Of a stretch of DNA of 38,955 bases, positions 13,821-22,302 are shown one piece after another. The position numbers were made by a program, and so were the translations under genes. How positions within the stretch are numbered: position 1 is the first letter of the stretch; every line of letters starts with the position of its first letter. The DNA is from Flavobacterium profundi (lineage in GTDB: Bacteria; Bacteroidota; Bacteroidia; Flavobacteriales; Flavobacteriaceae), in contig NZ_VDCZ01000020.1 of assembly GCF_006491645.1 (NCBI RefSeq), positions 1 through 38,955 of the forward strand, read 5' to 3'. The notes under the pieces are model-generated. The model did not search any database. It saw only the letters and a program-made list of their open reading frames with translations, and was not told the origin of the DNA.

Positions 13821-14603
13821 ATGAAAAAAGAAATCGCTATATTTTTTACAGCTGTTATGTTTTACACAAGAATTCCTTGTCCCAAAAATATAACGCACAA
13901 TCCTGATTATTTAAACAAAGCCACACGTTATTTTCCACTGATTGGATGGATAGTAGGTGCTCTTTCCGGACTTGTATTTTATGGGTTTTCCCAAATCTTG
14001 CCTGTTTCTATATCGGTTATTTTAAGTATGATAACTGGTATTTTAGTCACAGGAGCTTTTCATGAAGACGGTTTTGCTGATGTATGTGATGGTTTTGGTG
14101 GTGGTTGGACCAAAGAAAAAATATTAAAGATAATGAAAGATAGTGCTATTGGTGCTTACGGTGCCATTGGAATACTACTTTTATTGCTTTTAAAATATGT
14201 TGCGCTTGTAGAGGTGCTGACTTCTCAAACCAATTTAATTAATATCCTGTTTCTTTTTATTACAGCTCATGCTATGAGTCGATGGGCTGCGGCTACAATT
14301 ATATTTACACACGACTATGTTCGGGAAGATGAACTAAGTAAAAGCAAACCTATTGCCAAAGCCTTTACTTGGAAAGAAGTAGTCGGTTCGGCTTTTTGGG
14401 GTTTACTTCCTTTAGTGTATTGGGTGTCTATAAATTATAAGATAGTTTTTATTCTTTTACCTGTATTCACTTTTAGAGGACATTTAGCACGTTATTTTAA
14501 AAAGTGGATTGGAGGTTATACAGGAGACTGTTTAGGTGCTACGCAACAAGTTTGTGAGGTGGTTTTTTATCTTTCTTTATTAGTTTTATGGAGATTTATT
14601 TAG
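13821..14603 (+). CDS. cobS: Adenosylcobinamide-GDP ribazoletransferase, CobS
   Basis: A polytopic inner-membrane enzyme of 260 residues that joins adenosylcobinamide-GDP to alpha-ribazole (phosphate), completing cobalamin (phosphate). The family start FYTRIPCP (about 15-22), TRYFPLIGWIVGALSG (about 35-50), and the acidic FHEDGFADVCDGFGGGW (about 80-96) for metal binding are all present. GDCLGATQQ near the C-terminus (about 235-243) is the second signature. It overlaps cobC by 16 bases, so the two are translationally coupled. Confidence 0.92.
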   Translation: MKKEIAIFFTAVMFYTRIPCPKNITHNPDYLNKATRYFPLIGWIVGALSGLVFYGFSQILPVSISVILSMITGILVTGAFHEDGFADVCDGFGGGWTKEKILKIMKDSAIGAYGAIGILLLLLLKYVALVEVLTSQTNLINILFLFITAHAMSRWAAATIIFTHDYVREDELSKSKPIAKAFTWKEVVGSAFWGLLPLVYWVSINYKIVFILLPVFTFRGHLARYFKKWIGGYTGDCLGATQQVCEVVFYLSLLVLWRFI

Positions 14604-15118
14604 TAAGACATACAGAAACTATTTGTGAAAAAGGAATTTGCTATGGTCAAGCCGATGTGGATTTACGAGAACCTTACTTACAAGAGTTTGAAAAGATAAA
14701 ACAGCAACTTCCTTTACTTAAAGAGATTCCTGTGTTTTCAAGTCCGTTAAAAAGATGTACTCAATTAGCTGATTTTCTTTCAAATGGTGATTTTCAAACA
14801 GATGCACGTCTCATGGAAATGCATTTTGGAGATTGGGAACTACAATCTTGGGATGAAATACCTAAAGAACCACTTAATAAATGGATGGAAGACTTTGTTT
14901 CGGTTCAAGTGCCTCATGGCGAATCCTTTGTTTTATTATACGATAGAGTGCGCTCTTTTATAGAAGATCTAAAGAGAAAAAATATCAAAAAAGTCCTTAT
15001 TATTACCCATGCTGGAGTAATTCGAAGTTTTTTATGTTACCAACAAAATTTACCGTTACAAGATGCTTTTCAAAATAAGTGTAACTTTGGTGCAATTTTT
15101 AAAATAATATTGAAATAA
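14588..15118 (+). CDS. cobC: Alpha-ribazole phosphatase, CobC-like histidine phosphatase
   Basis: A histidine phosphatase of 176 residues. VRHTE at residues 6-10 gives the phosphoryl-accepting His; FSSPLKRCTQLA (about 52-63) holds a conserved Arg; MEMHFGDWE (about 79-87) the acid region; and THAGVIR (about 140-146) the second catalytic His. These enzymes remove phosphate from alpha-ribazole-5'-phosphate or adenosylcobalamin-5'-phosphate. Phosphoglycerate mutase-like relatives exist, but the overlap with cobS makes CobC the best reading. The gene is followed by a tiny membrane peptide gene with a one-base gap. Confidence 0.88.
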   Translation: MEIYLVRHTETICEKGICYGQADVDLREPYLQEFEKIKQQLPLLKEIPVFSSPLKRCTQLADFLSNGDFQTDARLMEMHFGDWELQSWDEIPKEPLNKWMEDFVSVQVPHGESFVLLYDRVRSFIEDLKRKNIKKVLIITHAGVIRSFLCYQQNLPLQDAFQNKCNFGAIFKIILK

Positions 15119-15119
15119 A

Positions 15120-15227
15120 ATGAATACAGATTCAAGAGAATTTATGGCAGCCGTATATACAATTATTGCTTTTCATGTAATTGTTGGAGTTGTCCTTTTG
15201 ATTAGAAAAATGAGAAAAAAGAAGTAA
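15120..15227 (+). CDS. Small single-pass membrane peptide (35 aa)
   Basis: A 35-codon frame starting one base after the cobC stop: MNTDSREFMAAVYTIIAF, then a hydrophobic stretch to VVLLI, and the basic tail RKMRKKK. That is one membrane segment with a positively charged inner end. Tight coupling to cobC and sound topology suggest a real small protein, perhaps a membrane partner of CobS or of transport, but no function is known. Very short frames also arise by chance, hence moderate confidence. Confidence 0.5.
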   Translation: MNTDSREFMAAVYTIIAFHVIVGVVLLIRKMRKKK

Positions 15228-15304
15228 AAAACAATTTTCTTTGGTATAAATAAAAAAGAAAGATTGATTTTGATTTCTTATTTAGGAAATAGTTAAAAAA
15301 TACC

Positions 15305-15312
15305 TACATTTG
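15305..15312 (+). promoter_or_regulatory. Putative -7 element before the cobalamin riboswitch
   Basis: TACATTTG matches TAnnTTTG and lies just upstream of the predicted start of the riboswitch. A -33 TTG at the usual spacing is not evident. It also marks the end of the cob operon, since the receptor would have its own transcript. Confidence 0.45.
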
Positions 15313-15324
15313 CACGCGAATTTT

Positions 15325-15545
15325 GGTTGTTGTTAAGAAAAATCGAAACAACATTAAAAGGGAATTAGGTGAAATGCCTAAGCTGTACCCGCAACTGTAA
15401 GCTAATAAGCTTGTTATTATCTACATTACCACTGTTGGATAATTTAGAAGTTAGAGTTTAGAACTTAGAACGTTTTTTACATCAGCATTCTAAATTACAA
15501 CGGGAAGGTCAATAACAAGACGCAAGCCAGGAGACCTGCCTTTAT
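15325..15545 (+). ncRNA. Cobalamin (B12) riboswitch
   Basis: Contains the conserved pieces in order: GGGAATTAGGTGAAATGCC (15360-15378), GCTGTACCCGCAACTGTAA (15382-15400), a variable peripheral region, GGGAAGGTC, and the B12 box GCCAGGAGACCTGCC (15526-15540). Downstream, AAACTTTCGGGAAAAAAAGTTT (15556-15577) can form a hairpin as expression platform. It should turn the TonB receptor off when adenosylcobalamin is plentiful. The neighbouring cob genes end before it, so it controls the receptor only. Confidence 0.93.
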
Positions 15546-15637
15546 TCAATGAGTAACAAACTTTCGGGAAAAAAAGTTTGAGTATGGGTAAATTCTGTGC
15601 TTTTCTCCCTTTTATTAAAAATTATTTATTAACTAAA

Positions 15638-17569
15638 ATGAACGCAACGTTTATGAAATGGAGTGCTTGTGCAGCATTCTTAACCTCACTTTCTTATGCA
15701 CAAGAAATGGATACTTTACAAGTAACCAATTTAAAAGAAGTAGTTGTTTCCGACACCAAATTTGAACAACAAAAAGAAAAATCAGGTAAAATTATTGATG
15801 TAATTTCTGCAAAAGATTTAGAAGCAAGAAAAGGACAATCTGTAGCGCAAGTATTAAATCAAGTAGCTGGACTAGAAATTAATGGAAGTAATAGCGCTGC
15901 TGGTAAAAACTTTGAATATTACATTCGAGGCGGAAGAAGTCGTCAGGTTTTAATTGTAATTGATGGAAATCCTGTAAATGATGCGACATCTATAGCTTCT
16001 ATTTATGATTTACGATTATTACCGGTAGAACAAATTGAAAAAATAGAAGTGTTAAAAGGATCTTCAAGTGTTTTATATGGTTCTGGTGCTGCTACAGGAG
16101 TTATCAATATTACTACAAAAAAAGCAAGTAAAAAAGGATTGAATGGCACCGCTTATTTTAACATTGGTACTCAAAACACCTCTGAGAAAACAAATTTATA
16201 CGGACAAGAGTTCAATCAAGGCTTCGCAATAAATGCTAAAACAGGTAAGTTTAATTTCAATACGGCTTTGAATAGTACAGAAGTGGACGGAATTAGTGAA
16301 GCAAAAGGAACTAATTTTGAAAGGGATCCTTTTTCTAGAATCAACTTAAATCAAAAAATAGGATTTAAAGCTTCCGATAAATTAAATATAGAATCTTTTG
16401 TAAATTACGATAAGTTCAGCTCAAATTATGATGCGGGTGCTTTTCAAGATTCAGAATTTAACAAATATGCTGCAGAACAGGTTAGAGTTGGTTTTAAACC
16501 ACAATACAAATACAATAAAGGAGAAATTTATTTAAATGCTGCTTTTGCTAATTTAGAGCGTTATTACGATTCGTATAGCACTTGGACCATGTCTTTAGAT
16601 GAAATTTATTATAAATCAAGAACGATAAATGCAGATTTAGTAAATAAATTAGAGGTATCAGAAGGCATACACTTAATTACAGGTGTGCAATCGCAATTCA
16701 TGGATATGTATCAAACAGGTGTATGGGGTGAAGTAGACAATAGAGCGACTAAATTTAATGTAATTGACCCTTATTTTACGGCAGTTTATAATAGTGATTT
16801 TGGTTTGAATGTAAATGCGGGTGCACGTTTAAATATTCACAGCGAATATGGAAGCAATTTAGTTTATAATGTAAACCCTTCTTTTTATTTAGAAGAGTAC
16901 AAGTTGAGAGTATTATCTTCTTTTAGCACGGCTTATATTACTCCTACTTTGTACCAATTATATTCTGCTTATGGAAATTTAGATCTAAAACCAGAAGAAG
17001 ATAAAACCGTTGAAGTAGGTTTTGAAAAAGGTTTTTTTGATAATAAATTCGTAATTAATGCAGTTGGATTTTACAGAGAAGAAGTAAATAAAATTGATTT
17101 TATCTCTTTAAATGTTGCTCCTTGGGGACAATATCAAAATATTGAAGATAAAATTAATGCAAAAGGAATCGAATCCAATCTTACTTATTTTGCATTCGAA
17201 AAAATAAAGGTAACGGCTAATTATACGTTTACTCAGGTGGAAACCAATGTAAGTCAACTGCAATTAATACCAAAACATAAAATCAATGCAGGTTTTGATT
17301 ATGCTGTAACTACAAAATTGACTTGGACAGCACAATATCAATATACAGATGATAAAATTGATTTGTTTTATAATTCCTCAAGTTTTTCAAATGATGAGGT
17401 TGTTTTAAAATCGTATCAAACCCTACATTCAACCCTCTCTTATAAATTGAATAAGCATGTGTCTTTCTTTGGGAATGTAACCAATTTACTAGATGTAGAT
17501 TTTACAGAAAAATATGGATACTCTACTAGAGGTAGGAACTTTAAATTAGGATTGAACTTACAATTCTAA
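15638..17569 (+). CDS. btuB: TonB-dependent cobalamin receptor, BtuB-like
   Basis: An outer-membrane receptor of 643 residues that brings corrinoids into the periplasm with TonB energy. I choose the ATG at 15638, which follows an A-rich AACTAAA context and gives a signal peptide ending SLSYAQ; an in-frame TTG upstream would add a non-signal extension. The plug domain spans about 35-145 (EVVVSDTKFEQQK, QVLNQVAGLEI, YIRGGRSRQVLIVIDG, IEKIEVLKGSSSVLYG), and the beta-barrel the rest, ending RGRNFKLGLNLQF with a terminal Phe. The upstream B12 riboswitch and cob operon make cobalamin the likely ligand. A terminator follows at 17596. Confidence 0.9.
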   Translation: MNATFMKWSACAAFLTSLSYAQEMDTLQVTNLKEVVVSDTKFEQQKEKSGKIIDVISAKDLEARKGQSVAQVLNQVAGLEINGSNSAAGKNFEYYIRGGRSRQVLIVIDGNPVNDATSIASIYDLRLLPVEQIEKIEVLKGSSSVLYGSGAATGVINITTKKASKKGLNGTAYFNIGTQNTSEKTNLYGQEFNQGFAINAKTGKFNFNTALNSTEVDGISEAKGTNFERDPFSRINLNQKIGFKASDKLNIESFVNYDKFSSNYDAGAFQDSEFNKYAAEQVRVGFKPQYKYNKGEIYLNAAFANLERYYDSYSTWTMSLDEIYYKSRTINADLVNKLEVSEGIHLITGVQSQFMDMYQTGVWGEVDNRATKFNVIDPYFTAVYNSDFGLNVNAGARLNIHSEYGSNLVYNVNPSFYLEEYKLRVLSSFSTAYITPTLYQLYSAYGNLDLKPEEDKTVEVGFEKGFFDNKFVINAVGFYREEVNKIDFISLNVAPWGQYQNIEDKINAKGIESNLTYFAFEKIKVTANYTFTQVETNVSQLQLIPKHKINAGFDYAVTTKLTWTAQYQYTDDKIDLFYNSSSFSNDEVVLKSYQTLHSTLSYKLNKHVSFFGNVTNLLDVDFTEKYGYSTRGRNFKLGLNLQF

Positions 17570-17595
17570 TACATTTGTTTTAAACTTAGTTAAAG

Positions 17596-17623
17596 AAAAA
17601 CGCTCCATTTGGAGCGTTTTTTT
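17596..17623. terminator. Bidirectional terminator after btuB
   Basis: AAAAACGCTCC, a short loop, then GGAGCGTTTTTTT: a perfect stem with T-run on the plus strand and A-run ahead for the minus strand. It separates the convergent btuB and S41 peptidase genes. Confidence 0.85.
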
Positions 17624-17630
17624 ATTTCTA

Positions 17631-19052
17631 TTACTTGAAATCGGGAACTTGATCTAAATACATTTCATCTCTAAATGGTTGTATCGATTTGCTATCTTCA
17701 AAATATTCAAATTGATGTTCGGGTTGAGAAATACTAAAGCGCCCATTCGTATCAATATAATTTAAAGTCGTTTCTAATAACGGATCACTAGTTTCTCCTA
17801 AAACTCCTAAATTACCTAAATCTTCTAATTGAGAAACATCAGCGGGTAATCCATTTACATAATCACTAAAGTCATTTTTATTTGCAATTTTCAAAACAAT
17901 AGGTTGCATTGCATATTTATGATTAGGATTTACATTTTCTTTTCTAAATGTTGGCGAATCATAAACGGTAATAGAACCTACATTTTTACCTGTAGTGGCA
18001 TCACCAATTTGAGTTACATTAATATGTGCTTCTAAACCATTTATAACTAATTCACTGGCAGAAGCAGTTCTTTTAGAGGTAATAACATATAATTTATCAA
18101 GATTTAAGCTTTGTAAACCAGCTCCATTTCCTAAAGTTGTGGTAAATCGATTCAGTAAATCTTCCGGATCAAAAACAGCTTGTAATTTGTAATTCCATTG
18201 TTGTTTTGCAAAAATATCATTGTTGAATTGTCCCGTAATCATACTAGCTAGTCTCGTAGCAGTATTTACAGAACCTCCCGAATTGTATCTTAAATCTAGA
18301 ACAAGATGCGTAATGCCTTCTGAAGCAAAATAAACAAAGGCGTCATTTAATTCCGATTCATATTGCGAATAAAAACCATTGTACATTAAATATCCTATTT
18401 TTTTAGTGCCAATGGTAAACGTTTTTTTGATATGAACAGGATTTTCTGAGAAAGCAGTTTTGGTAAGCGACACCGAATTTCCATTGGGAGTAATATTACC
18501 ATTATCATAATCGGCTAAATTTAAGGTATACGTATCATTAGATAATAAACTACTATAATTGGTATTGGTTAAAGGAGTTCCATTAACAGCATAAAAAATG
18601 TCACCTCTTTGAATGTTTTTAGTTGCAGCATCAGAATTAGGTAATATATATCTTACCCATCCAAAAATTTCTGTTGTGCTACCGCTTTTATAACGCAATT
18701 CATAATCTACTCCATTGTTCTTTTGGGTTCCTGATAAGGCTTGTTCTAAAAGGGTGTAATCTGAAAAAAGCACACTAAAGCGATCGGTTTGAGAATCCAC
18801 TAATAAATGGTCAAATAAGTCTTCTGGAGCGGAATAGGTGCTTAAAAAAGCTTGAAAATCACCGTCTGATGCAAAACGATTATCTGCTAAATCTGGAGAA
18901 TCTTCTAACCAATAATAATATTGGTTTAACCCATTCCAAATAAATTCATTTATTGATCGACTCTGAGGAAAATCATCAAAGTCATCATTACAGCTAATTG
19001 CTGCAATTCCTAAAAATAATACTGCTGAAAATAAAACAATTTTCTTTTTCAT
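17631..19052 (-). CDS. S41 family peptidase lipoprotein (CtpA/tail-specific type)
   Basis: A lipoprotein of 473 residues with lipobox AAISC (Cys21). After an N-terminal helical region (about 30-110) comes a PDZ-like part (IQRGDIFYAVNGTPL, about 147-161) and the S41 catalytic domain: LVLDLRYNSGGSVNTATRLA (about 251-270), ITSKRTASASELVINGLEA with the nucleophile Ser (about 327-345), and TTGKNVGSI with the catalytic Lys (about 356-364). It would act in the periplasm or on the cell surface, cleaving proteins near their C-termini; its targets are unknown. It stands alone, divergent from the ECF sigma gene. Confidence 0.85.
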   Translation of the reverse strand: MKKKIVLFSAVLFLGIAAISCNDDFDDFPQSRSINEFIWNGLNQYYYWLEDSPDLADNRFASDGDFQAFLSTYSAPEDLFDHLLVDSQTDRFSVLFSDYTLLEQALSGTQKNNGVDYELRYKSGSTTEIFGWVRYILPNSDAATKNIQRGDIFYAVNGTPLTNTNYSSLLSNDTYTLNLADYDNGNITPNGNSVSLTKTAFSENPVHIKKTFTIGTKKIGYLMYNGFYSQYESELNDAFVYFASEGITHLVLDLRYNSGGSVNTATRLASMITGQFNNDIFAKQQWNYKLQAVFDPEDLLNRFTTTLGNGAGLQSLNLDKLYVITSKRTASASELVINGLEAHINVTQIGDATTGKNVGSITVYDSPTFRKENVNPNHKYAMQPIVLKIANKNDFSDYVNGLPADVSQLEDLGNLGVLGETSDPLLETTLNYIDTNGRFSISQPEHQFEYFEDSKSIQPFRDEMYLDQVPDFK

Positions 19053-19222
19053 ACTAACAATTTGTTTATTAATAGTTCGGGAATCGTGTTGAACAATAAA
19101 ATTTTATTTAGTAACGATGCCCTTTTCATAGCTCATAAATAATAGTAAATAAAAATAGGGTTATTTTTTAATGTAACAAAATTAATTTACATTCGTCTTT
19201 ACTTTAAACCAAGCTAATCAAA

Positions 19223-19738
19223 ATGAAACAACAGGAGTTTTTACAAATTATATCTCCTTTTAAAGACAAGATTTTTAGGGTAGCTAAACGGTTGTTAGTT
19301 AGTATTGAAGAAGCTGAAGATGCCACGCAAGAAGTTTTAGTTCGACTGTGGAATAAAAACGAAGGCCTTCAGAAATACAATAGTGTTGAAGCCTTAGCAA
19401 TGACAATGACTAAAAACTATTGTTTAGACCAATTAAAATCGAAAAGGGCATCAAATTTGCAATTAGTGCATAGTAATTACGGAGATCATTCTCCAGGTAT
19501 TGATAAGCAAATTGAAGATAGAGATAGTTGGAACTGGGTAGAAAAAATTATAAATGATCTGCCAGAGCAACAAAAGATTATCATCCAAATGAGAGATGTG
19601 GAAGAATATGAATTTAATGAAATAGCCTCTGTTCTCGATATGAATGAAACAGCCGTTAGAGTGGCGCTTTCAAGAGCGAGAAAAACGATTAGAGAGAAGT
19701 TATTAGAAAAGCATAGTTATGGAATTAAAAGCAGTTGA
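19223..19738 (+). CDS. ECF-type RNA polymerase sigma factor
   Basis: 171 residues, the usual ECF length. Region 2 includes FRVAKRLLVSIEEAEDATQEVLVRLW (about 18-43), the -10 recognition helix and polymerase contact. Region 4 (about 113-160) contains LPEQQKIIIQMRDVEEYEFNEIA and the helix-turn-helix LDMNETAVRVALSRARKTIR. It overlaps the next gene by 20 bases, so the partner is co-translated. Such factors respond to envelope signals through a membrane anti-sigma factor; here the next gene is the candidate partner. Confidence 0.9.
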   Translation: MKQQEFLQIISPFKDKIFRVAKRLLVSIEEAEDATQEVLVRLWNKNEGLQKYNSVEALAMTMTKNYCLDQLKSKRASNLQLVHSNYGDHSPGIDKQIEDRDSWNWVEKIINDLPEQQKIIIQMRDVEEYEFNEIASVLDMNETAVRVALSRARKTIREKLLEKHSYGIKSS

Positions 19739-20156
19739 AATAGCATTAGAAAAATATTTGGAGGGCACTTCAAGTATTCTAGAAGAAAAACAATTAAAGG
19801 CCTATTTTTCTTCTAATGAAATAGCGTCACATTTGGTTCAGTACAAGCCATTGTTTAGCTATTTTGAACACCAAAAGAGTGAGCAATTTACTAAAGCACT
19901 ACCATTACAAACTCAAAAACAATCGTATGTGAAATGGATAGGCGTTGCAGCGGCAGTTGCTGTTCTCTTAGGAACCATGCATTATTTTTATAGTGAGGAA
20001 ACAACTACTGATTTAGGTACCTATTCTGATCCTGAAGAAGCATTTGTAGAAACACAAAAAGCACTTGAAATGCTCTCACAAGAAGTGAATCAGGGAGTAG
20101 AAAGTGTAGCCATTTTAAAAGAGTATGATAAAACAACCAAAACAATTTTTAAATAA
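19719..20156 (+). CDS. Putative membrane anti-sigma factor or partner of the ECF sigma
   Basis: 145 residues with a cytoplasmic N-terminus (about 1-68), one membrane segment (WIGVAAAVAVLLGTMHYFY, about 72-90) and a short periplasmic, Glu-rich C-terminus. The N-terminus KYLEGTSSILEEKQLKAYF resembles the zinc-less anti-sigma-like N-termini common in Bacteroidota. The start lies inside the sigma gene, a usual arrangement for sigma and anti-sigma pairs. A role as anti-sigma is inferred from topology and position; the sequence itself is not distinctive. Confidence 0.6.
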   Translation: MELKAVEIALEKYLEGTSSILEEKQLKAYFSSNEIASHLVQYKPLFSYFEHQKSEQFTKALPLQTQKQSYVKWIGVAAAVAVLLGTMHYFYSEETTTDLGTYSDPEEAFVETQKALEMLSQEVNQGVESVAILKEYDKTTKTIFK

Positions 20157-20163
20157 AAAGAAA

Positions 20164-20691
20164 ATGAGAAATTTAATTTTAAGTATAGTATTTATTGCCT
20201 TTACATCCGTGACCTTTTCGCAATCGGTTTTTGATAAATATGAGGATAAGGATAATGTAACTACGGTTATAGTGAACAAGAAAATGTTTGAGTTAATGAG
20301 TAAAGTAAAGGTGGATGTTAAAGATTCTGAAGCACAACAATATATGGATTTGTTGAAAAAACTAGAGAATCTAAAAGTATTCATGACTGGTGATGCAAAA
20401 TTAGCAGGTGATATGAAAGGAACGGTAACCAGTTATTTGAAATCGAATCCATTGGAAGAATTAATGCGTGTGAATGATGATGGAAAAAAAGTAAACATTT
20501 ATGTGAAATCAGGTGCTTCTGCTAATATAGTGAAAGAATTATTGATGTTCATTGAATCACCTGGTGATAAAGACAATCAGGCTATTGTGTTATCGTTAAC
20601 AGGGAACTTTAATTTAGATGAAATTTCGGCTCTTACAGAAAAAATGAACTTGCCAGGTGGTAAAGAATTGAAGAAAGCTTCTAAAAAATAA
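20164..20691 (+). CDS. DUF4252 protein (175 aa)
   Basis: I start at the ATG at 20164 because it gives a clean signal peptide (MRNLILSIVFIAFTSVTFSQ, cut after SQ); an upstream ATG would lie inside the previous gene. The mature protein follows the DUF4252 pattern: VTTVIVNKKMFELM, KKLENLKVFM, VNIYVKSGASANIVKELLM and LSLTGNFNLDEIS. DUF4252 proteins are exported, of unknown function, and often lie next to sigma factors in Bacteroidota. It is 7 bases after the putative anti-sigma gene and probably in the same operon and regulon. Confidence 0.8.
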   Translation: MRNLILSIVFIAFTSVTFSQSVFDKYEDKDNVTTVIVNKKMFELMSKVKVDVKDSEAQQYMDLLKKLENLKVFMTGDAKLAGDMKGTVTSYLKSNPLEELMRVNDDGKKVNIYVKSGASANIVKELLMFIESPGDKDNQAIVLSLTGNFNLDEISALTEKMNLPGGKELKKASKK

Positions 20692-20717
20692 AGTATAATC
20701 CATAGTATTACTAAAAC

Positions 20718-20755
20718 AGACAACAATGTGTTTGTAAAGAAATATGTTGTTGTCT
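20718..20755 (+). terminator. Possible weak terminator or attenuator hairpin
   Basis: AGACAACAA pairs with TTGTTGTCT across a 20-base loop, followed by TTTT. It lies between the two DUF4252 genes. The large loop makes it a poor intrinsic terminator, so it may reduce rather than stop transcription. Confidence 0.35.
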
Positions 20756-20771
20756 TTTAAAATTATAAAAA

Positions 20772-21299
20772 ATGAAATCATATATAATGTTATTGCTTAG
20801 TTTGTTCTTATTTAGTTGTAATAACGAACCCAGTTTGCAAAAATATTTTGTTGAAAATTCTGAATCTTCTGACTTTATTGCAGTAGATTTAGGTTCTTCG
20901 GTAATTAATACAGAAAAAATGACTTTATCGCAACAAGATAAAGATGCCTTACAATCTTTTGAAAAGATGAATATCATTGCGTTTAAGAAAGATTCTTTAA
21001 ATGATGTAAAATACGAAACAGAAAGCCAAAAAGTAAAGTCGCTTTTAAAAGATGAAAAATATCAAGAATTGATGCGAATGGGGTCTGGAAGTAATGGAGG
21101 TGCTATTTATTTTGTAGGAGAGGAAGAACACATTGATGAGTTTGTACTTTTTGCAACGGGAAAAGAAACAGGTTTTGCGGTTGTGCGTATTTTAGGAAAT
21201 GATATGAATCCGAGTTATATTATGAATTTAATGGGACTTCTTCAAAAAGCAGAAATAGATTTAGACCAATTAAAGCCTTTACAAGGTTTTGTGAAATAA
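20772..21299 (+). CDS. DUF4252 lipoprotein (175 aa)
   Basis: A second DUF4252-type protein, but with a lipobox (LFLFSC, Cys16) instead of a cleaved signal. Shared features with 20164-20691 are the middle KMNIIAFKKD strand, the ELMRMGSGSNGGAIYFVGE block and the C-terminal helix (about 150-165). The two probably arose by duplication, one released to the periplasm and the other anchored. It is the last gene of the sigma-factor operon, followed by a strong terminator at 21323. Confidence 0.75.
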   Translation: MKSYIMLLLSLFLFSCNNEPSLQKYFVENSESSDFIAVDLGSSVINTEKMTLSQQDKDALQSFEKMNIIAFKKDSLNDVKYETESQKVKSLLKDEKYQELMRMGSGSNGGAIYFVGEEEHIDEFVLFATGKETGFAVVRILGNDMNPSYIMNLMGLLQKAEIDLDQLKPLQGFVK

Positions 21300-21322
21300 A
21301 AGAAATAATGCAAGTTAGAAAT

Positions 21323-21352
21323 AAAAAAAGTCCCCAATGTGGGACTTTTTTT
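21323..21352 (+). terminator. Terminator of the sigma/DUF4252 operon
   Basis: AAAAAAAGTCCC, loop CAATGT, GGGACTTTTTTT: strong stem with T-run. It also faces the tRNA genes on the other strand and may end their transcript too. Confidence 0.85.
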
Positions 21353-21363
21353 ATGTTTTCAAG

Positions 21364-21445
21364 TGACCATGATCAGATTCGAACTGACACGTCTTGCGAC
21401 ACCACCCCCTCAAGATGGCGAGTCTACCAATTCCTCCACATGGCC
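21364..21445 (-). tRNA. tRNA-Leu (GAG)
   Basis: Minus strand folds as a long-variable-arm tRNA of 82 nt: acceptor GGCCATG with CATGGTC plus A, D-stem GAG/CTC, anticodon stem CCATC/GGTGG with loop TTGAGGG (anticodon GAG), and T-arm with GTTCGAATC. The CCA end is not encoded. Confidence 0.93.
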
Positions 21446-21487
21446 TAAAACAAAAAAAGCTATTCGAAGAACGAATAACTTTTTTAG

Positions 21488-21560
21488 TGACCTGGCTGGG
21501 GCTCGAACCCAGGACCCCATCATTAAAAGTGATGTGCTCTACCAACTGAGCTACCAAGTC
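21488..21560 (-). tRNA. tRNA-Lys (UUU), copy 1
   Basis: Minus strand, 73 nt, GACTTGG acceptor, D-loop GCTCAGTTGGTAGAGC, anticodon loop CTTTTAA (anticodon TTT), and T-arm GGGTTCGAGCCC. CCA is not encoded. Same direction as tRNA-Leu, probably one transcript. Confidence 0.96.
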
Positions 21561-21584
21561 GAATGCATTAAGAAATAAAATTAG

Positions 21585-21657
21585 TGACCTGGCTGGGGCT
21601 CGAACCCAGGACCCCATCATTAAAAGTGATGTGCTCTACCAACTGAGCTACCAAGTC
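21585..21657 (-). tRNA. tRNA-Lys (UUU), copy 2
   Basis: Identical in sequence to 21488-21560 and separated from it by 24 bases; a tandem duplication. It is the first tRNA of the three-gene minus-strand cluster. Confidence 0.96.
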
Positions 21658-21786
21658 ATTTTGTTTCCTTGAATGCGGGTGCAAATATATTAACTAAAAT
21701 TTATTTTCCAATGGTTTTTTCTTATAAATTTGTCTTTTTTTTAATATTATTTTTTAACTGCTTAATTTTAAAGGAATTATTAAATC

Positions 21787-22302
21787 ATGAAAATAATTTT
21801 AGTAGGTTATATGGGTTCTGGTAAATCAACAATAGGGAAAGAATTATCTAAAATTGTAGGAATTCCCTTTTATGATTTAGATAAAATCATTGAAGAAACA
21901 GAAAAAGAGAGCGTAAAAAATATTTTTAAGAAGAAAGGGGAGATCTATTTCAGAAAAATTGAAAGTATTCTATTTAGAAATTTTGTAAACAATAATGAGA
22001 GCTTTATTTTGGCTTTAGGAGGCGGAACTCCATGTTATGCTAATAATCATGAAATCTTACAACAAAACAGCGTACAATCGTTTTATTTGAAGGGTTCTGT
22101 AGGTACTTTAGCAAATCGATTGCTAAAAGAAAAAGAAAATAGGCCGTTAATTGCTAATTTGACAGAAGCAGAACTAGAAGATTATATTAAAAAACATCTG
22201 TTTGATAGAAGTTATTATTATCTTCAATCCAAAGAAGTGATTTCCATCGATGCAAAGAATGTGGAAGCTATTATAAAAGAGCTGCAAGAAAGATTAACTT
22301 AA
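21787..22302 (+). CDS. aroK: Shikimate kinase
   Basis: Phosphorylates shikimate with ATP in the path to chorismate and aromatic amino acids. Of 171 residues, a normal size. Walker A GYMGSGKST is at 7-15; FYDLDKIIE (about 28-36) gives the shikimate-binding Asp; FRKIE (about 57-61) the binding Arg; LGGGTPC (about 77-83) the Walker B-type glycine loop; and KENRPLI (about 116-122) the lid Arg. It is monocistronic and its last bases overlap the convergent phosphoribosyltransferase gene. Confidence 0.93.
   Translation: MKIILVGYMGSGKSTIGKELSKIVGIPFYDLDKIIEETEKESVKNIFKKKGEIYFRKIESILFRNFVNNNESFILALGGGTPCYANNHEILQQNSVQSFYLKGSVGTLANRLLKEKENRPLIANLTEAELEDYIKKHLFDRSYYYLQSKEVISIDAKNVEAIIKELQERLT

Noticed and set aside
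15578..15637. N-terminal extension of the TonB receptor
   Set aside because: It begins at TTG and lies before the signal peptide; the ATG at 15638 with an A-rich context is a better start.
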